Part shown: positions 1-14,000 of the stretch, in pieces
Layout: every line of letters starts with the position of its first letter
Position numbering within the stretch: position 1 is the stretch's first letter
Assembly: GCA_973895155.1 (NCBI GenBank)
Contig: OZ316892.1
Span: 28,086,001-28,150,000 of the forward strand
Length of the DNA stretch: 64,000 bases
Reading direction: 5' to 3'
Source of the DNA: Marsupella aquatica
Lineage: Eukaryota; Marchantiophyta
Made by a program: the position numbers and the translations under genes
The notes under the pieces: model-generated
The model's input: only the letters and a program-made list of their open reading frames with translations
What the model was told of the DNA's origin: nothing
The model's database searches: none

Positions 1-2000
1 CAAAGGAAGAATCTTATTTATAAAGCGTCAACTCCAAGCTAGAGCTAACTTGGGGTCTAGGCTTCTAGAGTGAAGCCTCTAAACAGTAACTCCATGGCTC
101 ATCATGTGAATGGGAAAACTCATGATTATGATATATGTCAAATGATAAGCATGCATATTTTTTGTAATGATTTTTATTTATACTAAAAAAATGAATTTTA
201 TGGTCCCACCATAACACATGTGAATAAAAAGAGTGATGTGTATAGAAAAAAATATGGTATGTTATATATGCTTATTAAATCATGACACTTATAATGGTTT
301 TTTAATCATTTCATTAACTATCAAAAAATTTGAATAAAGAATATACTTTGGTGACATTTATATTATCCTCCTTGTTACTCAAGTTAAAAGAAAAGAACGA
401 GTAGTCTGGGCTAATATATAAAGAGTATCATGTCCTAGCTTGAGGCACGGGATGCGCTTCCACCCACACCTAGACTCAAACACTAACATCCATAAAACTA
501 TTCTAATCTTAATGTAGTTGGAAATTGAGCTTGAGTTGACATGTGGCTATCATGGGTAGGTGGGTCTGCCAAAAAAAATGTAAATAGACCACCCATTACA
601 TTTGGACACATGATTGCCCCAGTCACTTAGAGTGAGCCTATAGAACAAGGAAAATACAAATTAGAGTTTTGCGATGAGAAGAGATTCTTTCTAGGGAAGT
701 GAAACAGAACTAAAATTCTATTAAGAGAATAACAAATTTCTTATTTTTATTATTCTCCACGCCTGACTGTGAAATATTTTTTCCAAATTACATTAGCACT
801 AAATCCTAAATACCTTTTTGCAACAACGTTATTAAACAAGGACACTGTCGCCCCAAGAATAAAACGGCCACAATGATGATCTGTGTACTTGTGTACTTTG
901 CAAGTGCTAATATCATTGGCACCATGATTATTTTATGCGCTAGGGTGAGTTACACTAATTCAATTAATTCCCCAAGGCTTGCAAATAGAATGCCCCATCA
1001 GTGAATTAGAAATTGATGCACACGTGACCTAAAGGTTTGACAAAATGCCCAAATGGACCAGCTCAACCCAGATGGCACAAAAACCTTTTTCTTTGTAAAC
1101 AAATCTCTACTTTCTTGTCAACAGTAACCAGGTTTGTCCGGATTGCAACGTTCATGGGTGTGGTCCAGCATATTTTTTACTGATTTTACCATTTTGCAAA
1201 AGTGGCTAAAGTAAAATGTGTGAAGTAGAATGCTCAAAAGATTTACTGACCATCAGATCTCCCTAGATTTAAGGTTCACCATTAGATTCTGCCTAATGGG
1301 GCCTGGGATTAGGTGGAATAATGGCTAATGAGGTGACAAAATAGAATAGATGCTCCTTCAATTTCATTAAGTAAAGCTCTACCCATAGCTATTCCTACTG
1401 CATTCCCTTGCCCTTTTTCAAAAGGTGAAATAGCAAATATCCTTGATTCAATGCATCTCCATTGGAGTAAGATCTCATCCTGAATCTAGCAAATTTTTCC
1501 AAAAATGGCAAAAGATTTTTGGGGAGGTCGGATTTAGCTAATTTTTGCCACCAAAAAAATTACTGGTGTGGTCCATCCACGCATTACTTTCAGTAACTTT
1601 AAAACACCATCCAGACAAAGTCCATCAAGACAAAATCTATCCTATTACACCCACAGCCACTATAGGGGAGGCAAAGGTTGTAAGTGTTATACCCATCTGA
1701 GTCCAAAATGTTTTGGGCACATCCATGAGAGCTTTAAACCTTCCTGAACCTCAGTACTGTAAAAAGGAAACGGACTTCGGTTTCGTTTGGGTCAGAAGTT
1801 CAGTTGTTGGATCGATCGACATATCAATCAGCGAAGAAGGATTCGGACTTCGGAGCAATGGTCGGGCGATGATTTGATTACAATTCTCCCGTTGCGTGCA
1901 GCCGGGCGATGGCCCGTGAACAATTATGAGGAACTGAGGGTTTTCGGTGGCGGAGATTGTCGTCACAGAATAAAAAGCTTGTTCAGGCAAACTGATCACG
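1..2000. other. AT-rich intergenic DNA, no gene recognised
   Basis: This stretch is AT-rich with short homopolymer runs and scattered stop codons in all frames. I see no conserved protein segment, tRNA or clear repeat in it. The last few hundred bases (from about 1750) become less AT-rich and probably contain the promoter of the downstream PTF2-type gene. Confidence 0.6.
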
Positions 2001-2665
2001 ATTTGAAATAAACTCATGAGTTAGAGACCAGTGTCTCTCTTTCATCCTCAAATTTGTCATTGTTTTGCTCTCTTATTTCTCTTATGAAGCTGCAACGATG
2101 GTGCGGCCGTCAATGAAAGTGGACAACGGAGAACTCGGTAGATTCTCTGACTTTTGCATTCAGTTTTCTGCCTTTTCTCACTCCATATTTTATAACCCTA
2201 AATTCCGGCGTCCTTTGAATTTTCCCATCCGAAAATTAGTTCCTGTTTCAATGTCGCTAGTCACATTGGATTTTTCGTTCTGAAATAACAATGGACACCT
2301 TCGTCACATTTGAATTCGAGGCACTCGTGGGTTAATTTAAAGGTATTTTTGGATTGCTACCAGGGTTTATCTGGGGCTTTTCCCAGGAGAAGACGCTGCG
2401 GATTGCACCTGAATTTCGAGTGTTTCCTACCGTGGATGAAGGTTCCGTTCGGAGACAAGGAGATCCCGCATAAAACCGGCTATTGGATTTCCACTATATG
2501 ACCTTTGCAACTAGCATCGAGTTCAGCGTTCCAATTCTCCTAGGAAAGCAAGGATGAGTTCAATCCTTGCTGCTGGATTTCAGCTTCGTTGAGAGCAGCT
2601 AAGGCGAATGTAGTTCAGGAGATCTTTGATGGTGATTAGCCATCCACCAACATCATTCAGGGACA
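2001..2665 (+). promoter_or_regulatory. Probable 5' leader/promoter of the PTF2-type gene
   Basis: About 660 bases lie between the AT-rich upstream DNA and the start codon at 2666. The composition is more balanced, as expected of a leader. It contains upstream ATG codons, for example at 2099, which opens a short reading frame ending at 2283. A long leader with upstream ATGs could dampen translation, but I cannot see the transcription start, so the extent is inferred. Confidence 0.4.
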
Positions 2666-5600
2666 ATGGAGATGCCGGGGCGGTGTGCAGGATGCGGAGA
2701 AGAGAGGATGGTGCTGGATGCTATCCACGGTGTCCTGGCGTGTGATGCATGCGGGAGAGTGGGCAATCAGGCCGAGACGGAATTGGGTTCAGAATTTCAG
2801 ACCGGTCATGTTATCGAGCGCGGCGGTACATATGTGGGGGATACTGACAGTGGTGTGGCAGCTGCCAAGGGCCTAGTCCGGGGACAGATCGCCTCTCATT
2901 CCTTCTTCGCCGGCTACCCTCGCGAACGACATCGGGTAAAGAAAATTCTCCCTCCTTTCAAAACCCTAAAGTTCTTTCACAGATTGTCAAGTATCTTGCT
3001 TGTTGCATATCACAAATCATGCTCTTTTCTTGTCTGTCGTTCTCTGCTCTGCAACATCTGGTGAGGCCGGGCCAGAGTATGGCGCAGCAATTGATACACA
3101 CAAATTCACTAAAGGCCTACGGTTTAATTGATCTGAACGATACATAATTAATTCTTCACAACGCATGAGCTGTAGCCATCACTCATACGTTATATCTTGG
3201 AAGTCCTTTTTCGACTAGACTCCACCAATTCCCTGCCGGGTCGTCCGTACTGCAGCGTTGTTTGGAATGTGCAGTGCTGTGGAATTGACACTGTTTGTCA
3301 ATTGCCGTAGCGTTTTTAGTGAAGATGTGGACAAATGACTAGTTCGCGTATTGAAACTTGCTTTGGTTGCTCGAACAGTTCGAAACCATGAAAAAGGTGG
3401 AGTCGATTACAGCGCTTCTGCGGGTGCCAGGGGAAAAGGTGGATCAGGCAAAACAATTGCTAGAGTCTACTCTGAATAGAGACTGGGGAACGGGAAGATG
3501 GGTGGACATATTGGTGGCCGCATGTGTTTACATTGTCATCCGCCAAAGTCAGCTACCTCTAACAGTACCGGAAGTTGCAGTATGTGACGCTCTACTTATT
3601 TCTACTTGCCACGTCAAATTTGAAGGAAGAGTCGTTGATTGCTTTAGCTATTTCTCAGATATACTTCTATTTTGTAATGTTTTATGATTGCTGACTACTT
3701 GTGGATGCTAAGAATCTCAATTGTGGGACAGGATTGTGTGAACTGCGACGTAGTTGAGCTTGGCCGGATGTACAACAAAGTCCTTCAACATCTTGAAATC
3801 AGCCTGGTAAACTATTTTCGCTTCTGCAGCGGACTTTATGTCTACTGTGACATCTGAGCAAGAACTCGTTCGGTCACTACCAAAGTAACACTACTATTAC
3901 TTCTGTTTCGCTCAAAAAGGAATAAATTTCTGATAAGAAAATGCAAGAGAGACGTCTTCAAGGTATATGTTGATATCTGTTAAAAAAGTCAAATTCATAA
4001 ATCCTCGTTATTTTCGATTAAAATGAGGTAAATAGTGTTCACGTGATCACATTTGAGTATTTTCTTGCAAAATTGGAGTTCTGAACCCTTCGGAGACGAA
4101 TTCTTGACGTTTAGTATGGGCCTGCTTGTTTCGAAAGGTTTATAAATCTGCCAGTGTCAACACGAAGAGGTTTTAATTGTATTGGAGTTGTTCTGTTGTC
4201 CTAGTTTCAACTCATTTGTATCTTGAATTTAAATGATTAATTAGATCAGAATTGATTGTAGCAGAGGTCGTTAGGAATCTGAAAGCTTGTCCTTCTAGCT
4301 TCCATGCAGCCAAATGTCGATCCCTTTATCTTCTTGGAGCGAGCTGCGTCAACTCTTCCTGCTTTTAAAGTAAGTAACAGGATAAGCCTCTGGTTTGATA
4401 TTATCTTGGATGTTAAAGCTCAGAAGATCAAAACGAGGTGTGAACTCTAGTAAAAATGCCTTCTAAAATTGAATCTTATGTAAGCTTTGAGCGACTCTTC
4501 TGAGAGATTTAATTTAGAGGGGTTTGCGAAGAGTTTAAAAGTTTGGACATCCCCATTCAATTCTTCCACTGCTCGTGACAGAACGTGGTTCATATCGCTT
4601 TTTATTTAGATCACTGATCAAGGTCCGGAATGGAATGCAGAAATTAAACAGGGATCTTGTTCGGAAGATGAAAAAGCAGGCAGCCGTTCTCTTGGACTAT
4701 GCTCAGGAATCCTTCATTGCAACTGGCCGTCGCCCTTTACCTGTGAGTTATGGTATTCTCTCTGCTCATGTCTGCAAGGATCCTTGCTGTTTTCCTCGCA
4801 TCTTTCCCATCACTATGCCTTGAGTTTATGGTTGGGATATCTCTGCATTCAATGCTGGCTTGATCAGTAATTCGTGCTAATTATGCCCACAATGAAACTG
4901 ATCCACACCATATTGGCTCTAGATTGTTGCAGCTGTTCTGTCATTGGTGGTTGAGTCAAACAAGGTATTTCGCTGGTTGTGCGTACCTGATTTAGCTGAG
5001 CTTTCTCATTCATTTTTATACTACTCGTCATCTGTTTACAGTAGAGATATGGTTCCTTTTTTCGATATGTTCCAGTAAATATTGTGAATCTATCACATTT
5101 CGGAATTCTTCCTTATATCGAAACTGGCTCATTAGTGAATTTCAGTTCTCTTGGAAATACGCGTTTGGGACTTGTCATCCTCACAAATGGACAATATGTC
5201 TATTCTCGGTTTGAATTGACTTCGTGTTGCAGATATACGAACGTAATTGAGAATTCTCTAGCTAATATGTCATCGAGAATCCACTAATTTTGCAACTTGA
5301 ATGCCATATATCGCGTAGACATGATCGGTAGCTTCAAGAAGTTCTTAAGCTTGGCTATAGCTTGCCGAACCGGACTACTGGTGCGAAGTATGTTTATAAA
5401 TCTAAAGCAGCTCTCTTGTTAGTTCCTGTTTAGAATTTTCCCTCTCAAAGTATGCTTGTTAAGAAGACCTACAGTAGCTGAAGTGGCAGTTGTTGTGGTT
5501 CAACAGGTAGATGTGGGAATATCTGACTTGGCCAGAGAGCTTCATGCAGGCATTTGGGCAACGAAAAAGCGGTACAAGGAGTGTCAGGTCAGTACCAGTC

Positions 5601-8600
5601 TGCTGCATTTGCGGTTCCCTCAAAGAATTTTTTTAAATAATAAGTCTTTCGTCTTTCCCGTTGTTCTCCGCATCAGATCATATTCAGTGGTTGTCAAGTT
5701 GTAAGCACGTGGAGAGCGCGGTCTTTCCTATCTGTAGCAGAAATATACATGCCACCACTTTTGTTCCATAAATGAGACGAAATCTCATAGAAACTTAGCT
5801 CGAAAATAAGCTAGCACAAAAATCATTTGATAGTCATAGAGCCAGATTTATGCCCCTGCTAGGAGAGCTGCGGAGGATAAATTGGAGGGCCACGCTTTGT
5901 ATGTCATTCTCTCCGTTAAGGTAGTGTTCTCAGTGCAGGATCTAAGGATGGAAGGGTCATTTTCCAATGCAAGAAACAAGAGGGATTCGCCAACATCACA
6001 TGATTATGAAAGCTGTCTTTCCTACCAACACGTTCTCACAATTGCACGATGCAGGATTAATAATCTGTGCTCAAATATTACTTGATTGCTGATTCGGGTC
6101 CATGAAATCTGTCAAGATATGGGTAGACGATGGCCTGAACCTAGATCTGGTCAGAAAATTGAACACTCGAAACATTATTGTAAATTTTGCATGAAGACTA
6201 GAATAAGTTTGTATTACAAAAATCCCCCATTTTTCCTCTGCGCAAAACTTGGATCACCAGATGAAAGTCGTTGTTGCTACTCTTCAGGCTCTTAATTTAA
6301 CGCATTGATTGGTTGTTTGTAGGCGGCTTTAGTTGGAATTGGACAAAATCTGCCCTGGGGCAGGGACATCACTCTGAAGACTGTTCCTCGTCATCTTCCT
6401 TTCCTCCTCCAGGTGGTTATGGTGTTGCAAATTGTAATTGTCGATTTGTTTAGTTTCTTCTCCATTTATTCATTGTGTATTCATTGTTCGTCTAGATATA
6501 GATTTGGAGAAGTTGCTAGAGCATAAACTCTTTGGATTCTTCTCTACTGGACGATATTTTAGAGACGTTCTCCTCGTTCGTCTGTGTCTGGTCGCTGACC
6601 CCATGATAAATGCCTTGTTTTTATTTCTAAGTAGTACTTTTGGCTCTGTTCGTTGTTTTCACTTTTTTAATTAACGTGAATTTTGCATGACAGTCATGTT
6701 TGTGAGTGTATCATAATGCTCATCCTATGGCACAATCTGCTTGGACAGTACCTCGAGCTAAAGGTGAAGCTGGAGAAGAAGAAAACGCAGACATGTCCTG
6801 GAAGAGAACAGCCATCTCCTCGCCTTGCAATTTCATCAAATGACCAGCAGCGAGTTGGTGCCACAGATCCAGTACACTCAAAGCACAGCAATATCGAGCC
6901 CTCCGCGTCGGGAAATTGGCGCAAACGATCTTTTGACAGTGTTTACTCTGGTCCAACGGCACGTGAGTCAACTACTGGCTACGAAGATACGTCCACACGC
7001 ATTTCCAACAAAGAGAATGAGCAGATCCAAAGTGCGTCAGCCACGTATTCCGCACCGCATTTGTATAAGCGATCAGAGAAAGCGTTGAAGAGGACTGGAT
7101 TCTCATGCAGTGGTGCTTCAGAGAATGCACGTAACAGAAGCAAAGGTGACACTGCAATAGAGGTTAATTTTGCTTCTTTAGACGATGACCATGAGCCGGC
7201 AGAGAGTATCTCGGGAATCACACAACCAGGAGTGGTCACTGAGGACGACATACCCCAATTGGGGTCGCCAATGGCCTCGGAGCAGGTTTTGGAACCACAG
7301 AAATGGGAAGGCCTGCCTGCTGCTTTTTGTGTTAATCAGGAGGCTCGCACGAGGTAAGACTGCGGACGTTCTATTTCTCTTTCACCGTTTTATCATATAT
7401 GACCTGCAGACTTTGTGAAAGTGTGGGTTGAAGATATCGGGAATCAATTTTTGAGTATAGAAATGGCCTGCCGGCTGAAAATATTCAGCAAAGACTACTA
7501 AGCGTGTATCTATATTTTTTAAAGCATCTCAGTGAATAGAAAGTCGCAAGTTGCCCTTTTAGTCACATCTCTTGAGCTCTGAGCCTACGACATAATGATC
7601 GCCAGATTTTGATTGAATAAATGTCGGCCCAGTGGGCAGGTCGAACATAATTTTTTCCATGTTTTGTGGACAGATGCGGCTGGAAACACTGAGTTGTGCT
7701 TGACGTGGAAACATTAGTATATTTTAGGAATATTCGTGAGATGGATGGAAGTGGGAAGCAATCGTTATTAACTTTCACGTTACTGGTCGATTTTAGAGTC
7801 TCGTAATTAAATTTTTGCGTAGATTTCACTCTACTTCTCATTTATAACCTCTTATACATAATACTTCAAATAAAGGCCAGCGTACCTCTGATGCTAACTC
7901 TAATGCGCGATGTAACCAGGCGCCGAGTTAAGATTGATCTCGCCAAGCAAAGAATCGCTGAGGCAAGGAGCACATTGAAAAATCGTGATGGAGAGCCATC
8001 TGTTGATTCATCAGTTTTAGTTCAAAGCGTCCAGGAGCAATCGAAAGCGAATGCAGAGCCTGCCAGTAAACCCAATACAAGCTTGGATGCGGAAGATCTT
8101 CTAATAGAACGTCTTGTCCTGCTTGGGGTAGTTATTTCTCACTTCGATCTTTCTTCTTTAGGGTAAAATGTATCACAGCGAATCCGGAAGGTTTGTTTCT
8201 TCCATTTCATTGACGTTTGTCGTTCTTCCAATCGTATCATACCTTCTGGGGTGTATTGAATCCGTGTCAAGACCCCTTGAAAGGCACTTGAGAAGTGAAA
8301 ATTGTCTGAATGGTATGGTACTTGTAATGACGCCCATTTGCCACTTTTCTTAGAATACATTCTTAAGTTCTTTAGGCCCCTCTGTGAAAATGTTCCCGAA
8401 GAGTTTTGCTTTCGTGTTCGGACGGAAAACAGTGGGAACAGTGTCGCAAGTATGGTCATCTAGATTCTCTTAATTTTTTTGCAGGCAAGTGAAGCAGCGC
8501 TTGAAAATGGTTACTATCGGTCGCTGCTTGCTCAGCATGCAGGGCAGCAGGGTACTGAACACGACGATGATGACCTCAGCTCATATTTGCGCTCAAGAAG

Positions 8601-9221
8601 CGAGGTGAGGATTACTGTTTTTAGGACTTGTATCGTATTTTATCATTACTCGTTATTACAAGCCTTCAACGTGTAGAAATTAGCCAGAAGATAATATAAT
8701 TTGACAGAAAATAATAGAGTCCTCTCGCTCAAGAATTTTACCTTTCACCACGAATTCTGAAAGAAACTTGTTATGAACCACAAGGGCTGAAAAGTATTGT
8801 AGTCTTCTTACTGCTTGGTTCCTCAACATAGTTTGTTGTCCTCTGGTTCTAAAGCCGGGGTAATTTTGAAAAACTATTTTTGAAAAATTCCGTTCCCACT
8901 CAGTTAATAAAATATTTGTCAATAAGTATGTTGGTTCCAAAGTTTCGTGAACCAATATGTTTGTTATACAATAATTTAAGCATTCCCTCGTTTCCCCTTC
9001 CCCCTGTGCAGATAGTTCAATTCTGATCAGATATAGGTATCGTAGTATTGAGTGGATGTCCAATGCTGCCATGTTCCAAATGCAAGAGTGTCTCGATAAT
9101 CATCTATTAACGTGAGGTTTTTGTGTGTCAGGTTGAACTTTTGTTGGAACTCACAGGCCGACAAGAAGGCCGTGTCATCAGCCAATGTCCCCCTCCTTTA
9201 GCAGCTTTAGCGCCATCTTAG
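2666..9221 (+). CDS. PTF2: Plant-specific TFIIB-related transcription factor, PTF2 type (12 exons)
   Basis: General-transcription-factor relative of the plant-specific PTF2/BRP5 branch of the TFIIB/BRF family; in Arabidopsis PTF2 is linked to pollen and embryo development. Exons: 2666-2935, 3379-3579, 3732-3806, 4310-4369, 4623-4742, 4923-4964, 5507-5587, 6323-6412, 6749-7353, 7920-8127, 8485-8604, 9132-9221; phases close to give about 653 residues. The N-terminus has a zinc ribbon (C7-x2-C10 and C26-x2-C29). Two cyclin-like repeats follow; residues such as TGRRPLPIVAAVLSLVVE and GRMYNKVLQHLEISL match the family. A low-complexity linker fills much of exon 9. The C-terminus (EGLPAAF...RRRVKIDLAKQRI, then DAEDLLIERLVLLG) is the part typical of PTF2 rather than BRF1 or PBRP1. 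It is longer than the roughly 530-residue Arabidopsis protein, mainly in the linker. The exon 5 acceptor at 4623 was chosen by phase and is the least certain junction. Confidence 0.9.
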
Positions 9222-10379
9222 AATACCCACCTTTTGGAAGATCTAGAATTTACAATTGAGAAAGTGGTAGAGAGGATTTGTGGAAGCTGTTGCCATTTTT
9301 GGACAGGCTTAAAGCTCCATCGGCTGTCATAATCATCTCATAAGCTTATTCGTGATCTGCAGTCTGTATTTATCCAAAACCGAAATACAAATGGTTGCTC
9401 CGTTTTTGAATCTGTTGAAGGATTGATAGAATGAAGAAATTGCTGCTTGAAAAGCTCATCGTCATTTCTGATCCGAGGTAGTCTAGGCGCTCTTCGAATC
9501 TCCTTCCACTCATTCAGTGATGTAGGAAATTTGCTGACCTGGATCTGATATCCCAGGAGTGATTTAATTTTGGTTGCCTGAGATTGTCCTACCAAATTTT
9601 AACAATGTTGTTCGATACAGTGTTGGATTCAGCTTGCATAAGAAATTCAAGATGCAGAACTGGATGCAGGAAGTGTTACTTGCCGATGCAATTGACGACT
9701 ATTCGCCAAAATCTGGTCGTGAATGTTTTCAAGCTTCCAAGAGTGATTTGCCTGCTGTACATATAGACCTGTTGTCTGACTTTCTGACTATACTACTGGC
9801 AAGGAACCACACGTCATGGGTTCCACTTGTCTTATTGAGAGCTTTCTACAATGCCACCAAGCAGTTGGCAATTTTTTACCATAGGAAGATGTAAGCATGG
9901 ACCCGGAATAAGATTATTGAAAACATGGTGGGAAAAGAGTAAGATTTGGACCCTGCCAGCGATGGTCTAACTCTACCCTAAATATTTGCTCACAACATTT
10001 CCTCCCTGAGCTTCCCTCCCCAAGTTTCTATTGCCCGCCCCCTACCAAGCTTGTGTGTTGGAACACTAAGGCATCACCATTGGAGCGGGATCAGGAAATC
10101 ATCTCCACACTGCTTCTTCTGTAACCATAGGGGAATCAACACCTCACCACCTCTTGGCAGAAAGGCAGACCTTCTTTGATGGCCCTTACATTGATGCAAT
10201 GAGATATTGTTCTATTGATGAGAGGCCAGAAGCTAAAGAGCTACAATTAGTGGGGCCATGGGAAGGAAACCTTCATTGGTGAGACCCTTTCCAATTGCAT
10301 AGTCCCATTTCAAAGTTGGGTTTTTATGTTTGTTATATTAGGGGCTGACAATTGATGGACCTTAGATCCCCGGTTACTG
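9222..10379. other. 3' region of PTF2-type gene and intergenic DNA
   Basis: No conserved coding segment is visible. The first few hundred bases probably hold the 3' untranslated region of the upstream gene. Short open stretches here (for example 9574-9894) show no family resemblance. Confidence 0.5.
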
Positions 10380-10500
10380 GTTATGGACACAAAAAGTTAT
10401 GGACTATGAAATCCATAGTCCATAACCTTTGCCATAAGGATCGGTCGTATGCCATTACCATTAGTCACTGTAAAGGCTAGTGAAAGAAAAAACAAAAAAC
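10380..10500 (+). repeat. Left terminal inverted repeat
   Basis: Left arm of the inverted-repeat element, partner of 14190-14315. It contains a palindrome (TATGGACTATG...CATAGTCCATA) near its outer end. A second diverged copy of the outer motif follows at 10499-10561. Confidence 0.75.
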
Positions 10501-10719
10501 GGACACAAAAAGTTACGGACTATGAAATTCATAGTCCATATTAACCTTTTGCCATAAAATCATTGTATGTCCTTAGCTGTACCTCATTTAGGGCCCTGTT
10601 TTGACATACTTTTTGCACCCAAACAATCCACCCAAAACCAAGAACAAGGGCACCTCTTTTGAATGTAAGAGCCTAGGGAGTGAGAGTGTAAAGGCCCATT
10701 CTCCTTCCTTGATGGCAGA

Positions 10720-11015
10720 CATGGGATTGCAACAGGGAGGACAGCTTTATCAGGCCTTTCTGTTTGTTGCTAACATAGGATTTTGAAACAACGAGAATAG
10801 ATTTACCAGGCTTTTGCCTTATCAGTTTGTTAGTGACATAGGATTGCAACAAGGAGAACAGCTTTTCCCGGCTTTTCAGTTTGTCTAACATAGGATTGCA
10901 ACAAGGAGCATTGCTTTCCCAAGCTTTTCAGTTTGTTGCTCTGGAGAACTTTTATTAGTTATTTCACCTTTTCAGTTTGTTGCTAACATAGGATTGCAAC
11001 AAGGAGAACTTCAGT
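10720..11015 (+). repeat. Imperfect minisatellite, about 55-65 bp units
   Basis: The motif ATAGGATTGCAACAAGGAG and its variants recur near 10722, 10776, 10838, 10891 and 10988. They are separated by CTTTTCAGTTTGTTGCTAAC-like sequence. The units differ by substitutions and small indels; the array lies inside the putative transposon, near its left arm. Confidence 0.8.
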
Positions 11016-14000
11016 TCTTTTGCAATTGCTGAGGGCTTTAGGCTTTCTGGTTTTCCCTTGTTTTTTCCCCTCAATTGGGTCTCTTGCCTTTGGGATCATG
11101 TCTCCCGGTTTGGTTCTTTGGGAGTGTGATATATGGAATAGCACAATGAAAGCTAGGCACAAGTTTTTGATGATAAAGTGACTAAGGGCACTTTACACCT
11201 AGAGTGGCTTAGGTGTGTCCAATTGAGATTTCAGAATGTTGTTCCTATTTTATAGGGTACATCATTTTCAGATGTGTGTTTTAACCATATTTAGATAGTC
11301 TCAAGTTCATTTGTGCTGAGAGTTTTTATGTCATTGCCTAGCTTGGGACCTACTAATTTATTTTACAGTCTTGAAGAATCATGGATTCTCCGAAAGTTTC
11401 AGATAAGAAAGAAAGGAAAAGGAAATAAACAAGTGGGTTGAGATTGAGAGAGGGGAAAAATAAAGGAAAGAGGGAGAGGGTGGGTAACATGGGGGGAAAG
11501 AAAGTTGGGGTTGCAATTATAATAGGTGGGAGTAATGCACTAGAATGTTTCTGGACATAATGATGTCTTAACTAACATACTTACCTCAATTCCTACCTCT
11601 GTTCCTTCTGTACCTCTTGCCTTAATTCTTGCCCATTGCCAGTTTTTTTGATGGACTATCTTTTACACCACATTTATATTTTTGTAATAACAACATTGGT
11701 GACACATGTCTTGGTCTATATTCTCCTTAGTGTTTTTACCTCTTCCCTACACCTGCAACTTTTCCCTTCTTTTTTCACTCTCTCCCCATCCCTCTCAACT
11801 TTTAACTCTCCTCCCTATCTACAACTCAATCATATGCATTCATTTCCCTTTTGATAATCATTTGAGCACTTTTGGTGTGACTGTACATCTTCTGTATTGA
11901 CAACACTTTCCCTCAACATCACTTGATAGTATGTTCAATTTCTCTTATGCTCCACAATACCTTTGCTTGACATCATGACCATAGCATCAACACTTTTGCA
12001 AAATTAACATGGCCACAGTATGAGTCCACACTCATGCAATGCACAGGCAGTTCAGACTAGTACAATTAAAAGTATGGAGCTAGATAAACTGTGTCCTCTC
12101 CGCGTGTTGCCATTTTATGATAGAAGCACTTGCCACTTCATCTTGGAGAAGCAATTGAGATGTATCAAAGAAAACGCAAAGAAAGTTTCATGTTCAAAAT
12201 TTGAATTAAAAATAATAATTCAAAATTGTTTTTAACTATGGGATGTTCTTATTGTACAAGCGCCCCATGCATCTCTGCAAGCTAGATGAGATGGGCCGCA
12301 TCCATATGGTACAGCTGCAGGATTTTAACCAGAGAAAACATTCTTTTTCTGATGGGGTCTGTACATTGATCTTAGCAAGGTCAGATGAGATTGAGCCCAT
12401 CTCAACTACCCAGCCGAGATAGGGGCTGAGATATGCAAAGGTGCAAAGGCTTAATCTCAGTTGCTGAGCTAAGATTCACTAAGATCTAGGTTGGATTGAC
12501 TGACAATTGATATCAATGCCTGATAGCAGCTGACTATTGTTGTGGAACAAGGAAATTTTGGGTGTTAAAATGAAATAGCAAAACTAAGGGCACAAAACTG
12601 ATTTGCAATGGAAAATGGATCATCGTGTGTCTACTGGCAAACACTAGTTATTAAATATAGTGTGGCAAATGGGAGACAATTCGTCTGGCCAAGAGAGATC
12701 ATGATTTGACTGTAACCTGAAAGGATTTTGTGCCACTCCAAAAGATCTGACATAATGGAGAAGTGTTGAAAATATTGAGTAGTTGTCATCCTTGGGATCC
12801 TAAGCTACTTTTTGACAAAGCATTATTTTATACATTTAGCACAAAACATGAAAATATGCTACAAATACTAATAAAGTTTAGGCCACTAAAATAAGGAATC
12901 TTATATACATATTTTCTATCCAATCATGACTTTAAACTCTTTCCAGACTTCACATCAGGGGGTCTCAAGTTGTCACTAGGTTAAAAACAATTTAGAATAA
13001 TTTGATCCTGCAAAGCAAGATGAAAAAGGGAGGCTCTCCTGTTAATTATGGTTGTTTGTCAAATGTGCCATGAAATAACCCTCACCGCTAAGCATTATGT
13101 TTCCATATGCATGTACTTAGACCTAAGCTAGTGGCCATGTGGGTCCCTCACATACAAACACCCTCATATCCAAACCTTTATGCCTTGGGACAACTATCTA
13201 GTCTTCTACATGTATATTATAACAAACTAAGGACTCTCAAAATAGGTCTTGTTTAAATGTGATGACAAACAAATAAATTTGAAAAGGAGTGGGATTCAGT
13301 GGGATCAAATGTGAATGGTTAGGTAAGCCAGTAGTGTTTTCTTGATCATTGAATCTACCAAATGCATTTTCTACATAATGCTGCCATTTCATTGTAGGTT
13401 TGTTCTACCTCTGCTCTTGCTTTCGCTGTCCTACCCACATGTTGTCCTTACTTCCTGTTCTAGTCTTTGTGTTACGCATATTACATTGCAGAAACATTTT
13501 TGCAATAATGACACATTTTCCACAAGGACCACTTCTGCCACAATATCCATTTGTGCACCATGCAAGAACGTGCTATATGCTCTATACATCCGGACACAAT
13601 AACCATGGCGCCCTTTGTTTCCCCGGGTCACCTGATATTTGTCTCTTTGGAGAGACAAATGGAAGGAACAACTATTGTCCCTCTAGAACCCTTCTCAGAG
13701 CATTTGCAGCAGCCCTGGAAACAGCCAGGCAATGAATGAGTTTAGTGACATGGAATCTCTACTCCAAATTCAGTATCCCCATAGCATCGTGCCAAACCTC
13801 AGACCCATCATCCCTGCTTGCAAGAAATCATTTCCAGTGTGGCAAAAGTGGTGTACTCGAGGGTGCGCTAGCATCCTTGACCATCTCTTGCCAATCTCAT
13901 TGGATATATACAGTGCAACATTCCTGAGACACATGGATGGCCATAGACATGGTGAACTGCAGCTCTTGCTGGCTGCTCGTGTTGTGTGCTTCAAGTTCAA

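Noticed and set aside
2099-2283. 61-codon frame (ATG at 2099) upstream of the PTF2-type gene as a separate small gene
   Set aside because: No conserved motif is visible; it is more likely an upstream open frame in the leader.
4575-4622. In-frame upstream extension of PTF2 exon 5 (through TERGSYRFLFRS)
   Set aside because: Exon 4 ends in phase 0, and the AG at 4621-4622 is the only nearby acceptor keeping phase; the acceptor at 4608-4609 would shift the frame.
9574-9894. 106-codon plus-strand frame after the PTF2-type gene
   Set aside because: It begins past the stop codon of a complete gene and resembles no known protein; probably 3' region or intergenic.
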